Source: Desulfobacteraceae bacterium
GTDB taxonomy: Bacteria > Desulfobacterota > Desulfobacteria > Desulfobacterales > SURF-7
Direction of reading: 5' to 3'
Length of the DNA stretch: 64,000 nt
Assembly (NCBI GenBank): GCA_003599865.1
Contig: QZKS01000087.1
Location: 1-64,000, forward strand
The notes beneath the pieces were generated by a model that searched no databases, was not told the origin of the DNA, and worked only from the letters and a program-made list of their open reading frames with translations. The position numbers were made by a program, and so were the translations under genes. Below are positions 62,157 to 64,000 of the stretch, in pieces (the first letter of the stretch is position 1; every line of letters starts with the position of its first letter).

Positions 62157-62204
62157 GGTAGAGACGCGATGCATCGCGTCTCCACCATGCATCGCGTCTC
62201 TACC
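62157..62204. repeat. Palindromic repeat, copy 2 with duplicated right arm
   Basis: GGTAGAGACGCGATGCATCGCGTCTCCACC-ATGCATCGCGTCTCTACC; same core as copy 1. Confidence 0.9.
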
Positions 62205-62262
62205 GCTGATAATTGACGAACATCCAATGGAAATAAAGAGGAAAACAGGAGCGCGTCACCGA

Positions 62263-62748
62263 ATGAAACGAAAAATGCCGATCATTTTGATGATGATTTT
62301 CTTGCTGCCCATGGTTTCCATTGCCGCGGAAACGGAGGATGCAGCATATTATTCCAAGGATGATCGCGTCCCCCGGTATATTATCAACGGACTGAGAGCC
62401 TATGCCGAGGAGGGATATGAGGCTGCGGTAAACACCTGGTTTCAGGACAGCCCCTGGGCCAATGCCGCCGTTCTGGTCGGGCGCATTGCCTTTTTCAAGA
62501 ATATCGAAATGATGTACGGCCAATATCAGGGATATGAAATCGTGATGACCAACGAAACCCGGACATCCCAGATCACCTATATCCGGTTTATCTTTTCCAA
62601 AATGCCGGGGTATGTGATGTTCCTCTCACAGATGCGCAACAACCGATGGGTTCTTTCCCAGCTGGATGTACACAGAATGCAGAAATATGCGGAGGTGAAA
62701 ACAAATCAAACGTCTACGGAAGGTGACAGGCGCGGCCCCATGAATTGA
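62263..62748 (+). CDS. Hypothetical exported protein
   Basis: MKRKMPIILMMIFLLPMVSIAAETED signal peptide; no family recognised. Confidence 0.6.
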   Translation: MKRKMPIILMMIFLLPMVSIAAETEDAAYYSKDDRVPRYIINGLRAYAEEGYEAAVNTWFQDSPWANAAVLVGRIAFFKNIEMMYGQYQGYEIVMTNETRTSQITYIRFIFSKMPGYVMFLSQMRNNRWVLSQLDVHRMQKYAEVKTNQTSTEGDRRGPMN

Positions 62749-62782
62749 ACGGCGCTTTTTTCTCAGCAGATGATGCTCCGGA

Positions 62783-63016
62783 TCAGGAAAAAGCCTGGGA
62801 CGGATTGGCTGAGGCCGTTGACTCCGTTGGGATACCTGCCTGTGATTTTCCGGCAATCGGCCGTTGAATGATCGGATTGAGGCTCACCTCGGCATATTCG
62901 TAAATCGCGTGCCTGGTCAGGCTGTCCGACCGGCTTGCCAGACATGCGGCAGCCATCAGAAAGATTCCGATTGAACCACCGATCAGGATTCCGATTGTCA
63001 TCCAGAATATTCCCAT
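62783..63016 (-). CDS. Small membrane protein (DUF3789-like)
   Basis: MGIFWMTIGILIGGSIGIFLMAAACLASRSD single TM; upstream AAGGAGGATACA. Confidence 0.55.
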   Translation of the reverse strand: MGIFWMTIGILIGGSIGIFLMAAACLASRSDSLTRHAIYEYAEVSLNPIIQRPIAGKSQAGIPTESTASANPSQAFS

Positions 63017-63184
63017 TGTATCCTCCTTGAAAGAAGCCTGTTCGCCGAAATCGGCTTTTCAGGTATGTTGTATTGGTTGTTTTCCCGGGAGATGTTATTC
63101 ACCAGAACAGGTGATATCTATATTATCGTCCGGAAACCTCCTATCCTTGAATAAAAAGTGTAAAAAAAACCATCATCTCCGTTT

Positions 63185-63928
63185 TCATGCCATTTTTGCG
63201 ATGACGGAGACGGGTAGAATCTTCAGCAGTCTTCCCATTATATTCCAGGGGAAAACCGGAACCGTGGAAGACTTTTTCTTTTTTTCAATCAGATCGGCGA
63301 TAATGGCCGCACCTTTTTCCACGGAAATCAGAAAGGGCCGGTTGTGAATCATATTGTTCAGCGGTGTGTCAATATATCCGGGATACAGAACCGTGACATG
63401 GATTCCCTTTTTGTATACTTCCGCCCGGAGGGCTTCGAGGTAGACCGCCAGTCCGGCCTTGGACGCGCAGTAAGATGCATTGCCCGGCATGCCCCGGAAA
63501 GCCGCCACGGACGAAACCCCTACAACATGCCCTTTTCCCTGACGCAAAAAATACGCAACAGCCGCATCCACGGTGGCCATGGCGCCGATCATGTTGGTCT
63601 CAATGGTCTTTCTGGCCTGATCGAATTTTCCATGACCGACCTTTTCCCCCAGTCCGATTCCGGCATTGACCATGACGATATCAATATGCTTCATCGCATG
63701 GGAAAAATAGGATAAAACCTCCGGTATGGTTCCGTAATCGGTCACATCCAGATGGCGGACCGCAATTTTTGCAGAGGGATGTCTTGCAAGGATCTGTTCC
63801 TGAATTTGTTTCAGTTCGTCTTCCCGCCTGGCGGCAAGTCCCAAGGCATAACCGCGCCCTGCCATTTCAAAAGCCAGTGCCTTTCCGATTCCGGAAGATG
63901 CGCCGGTGATCAGAATAGAATCCGTCAT
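63185..63928 (-). CDS. SDR family NAD(P)-dependent oxidoreductase
   Basis: ILITGASSGIGKALAFEMAGRG, VNAGIG, VSSVAAFRGMPGNASYCASKAGL. Confidence 0.93.
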   Translation of the reverse strand: MTDSILITGASSGIGKALAFEMAGRGYALGLAARREDELKQIQEQILARHPSAKIAVRHLDVTDYGTIPEVLSYFSHAMKHIDIVMVNAGIGLGEKVGHGKFDQARKTIETNMIGAMATVDAAVAYFLRQGKGHVVGVSSVAAFRGMPGNASYCASKAGLAVYLEALRAEVYKKGIHVTVLYPGYIDTPLNNMIHNRPFLISVEKGAAIIADLIEKKKKSSTVPVFPWNIMGRLLKILPVSVIAKMA

Positions 63929-64000
63929 GATTCCTGTCCTTCCAAAATCCGGGTTGGTTGTGAGGGTGCTTTTTGATCTGGAATGAAGATATGAGATCAA

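Overview
This 64 kb window reads as chromosome of a sulfate-reducing Desulfobacterota, probably Desulfobacteraceae-like (inferred from gene content only). (1) 1-26 kb is origin-associated housekeeping, mostly on the minus strand: ptsP (cut by the window edge), prmA-like, a YkgJ-type protein, rpmH-rnpA-yidD-yidC-jag-mnmE with a perfect 16-bp parS site just past mnmE, rng plus a TIGR03960-type radical SAM protein, htrA/asnS, a hybrid histidine kinase, an Epd/GAPDH gene and dnaN-gyrB with no recF between them. (2) 25-38 kb holds an RdgC-like gene split by one in-frame TAA, divergent from a PHP/EndoQ-like domain fused to a UvrD-type helicase, followed by an SLT transglycosylase, a DHH phosphoesterase, ilvE and a dapA-family gene. 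(3) 36-42.5 kb is a dissimilatory sulfite reductase locus, dsrA-dsrB-dsrD-dsrN, preceded by a TPR gene and an uncharacterised gene. (4) 42.5-56.5 kb contains a permuted ADP-forming acyl-CoA synthetase, an OprP-type porin with a diheme molybdopterin-domain-like protein, cytochrome c3, recD2, gmhB, rlpA, lysE, arfB and an ADP-ribosylglycohydrolase. (5) 56.5-62.8 kb is an accessory, all-plus-strand string of small unrelated genes with attC-like imperfect palindromes in several spacers and an aqpZ gene bracketed by copies of one palindromic repeat. The best leads are the EndoQ-UvrD fusion, the attC-like array lacking an integrase, the parS site, the split rdgC, and the uncharacterised gene pair upstream of dsrAB. 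No rRNA, tRNA, CRISPR array, transposase or prophage was recognised. No searches or folding calculations were run.
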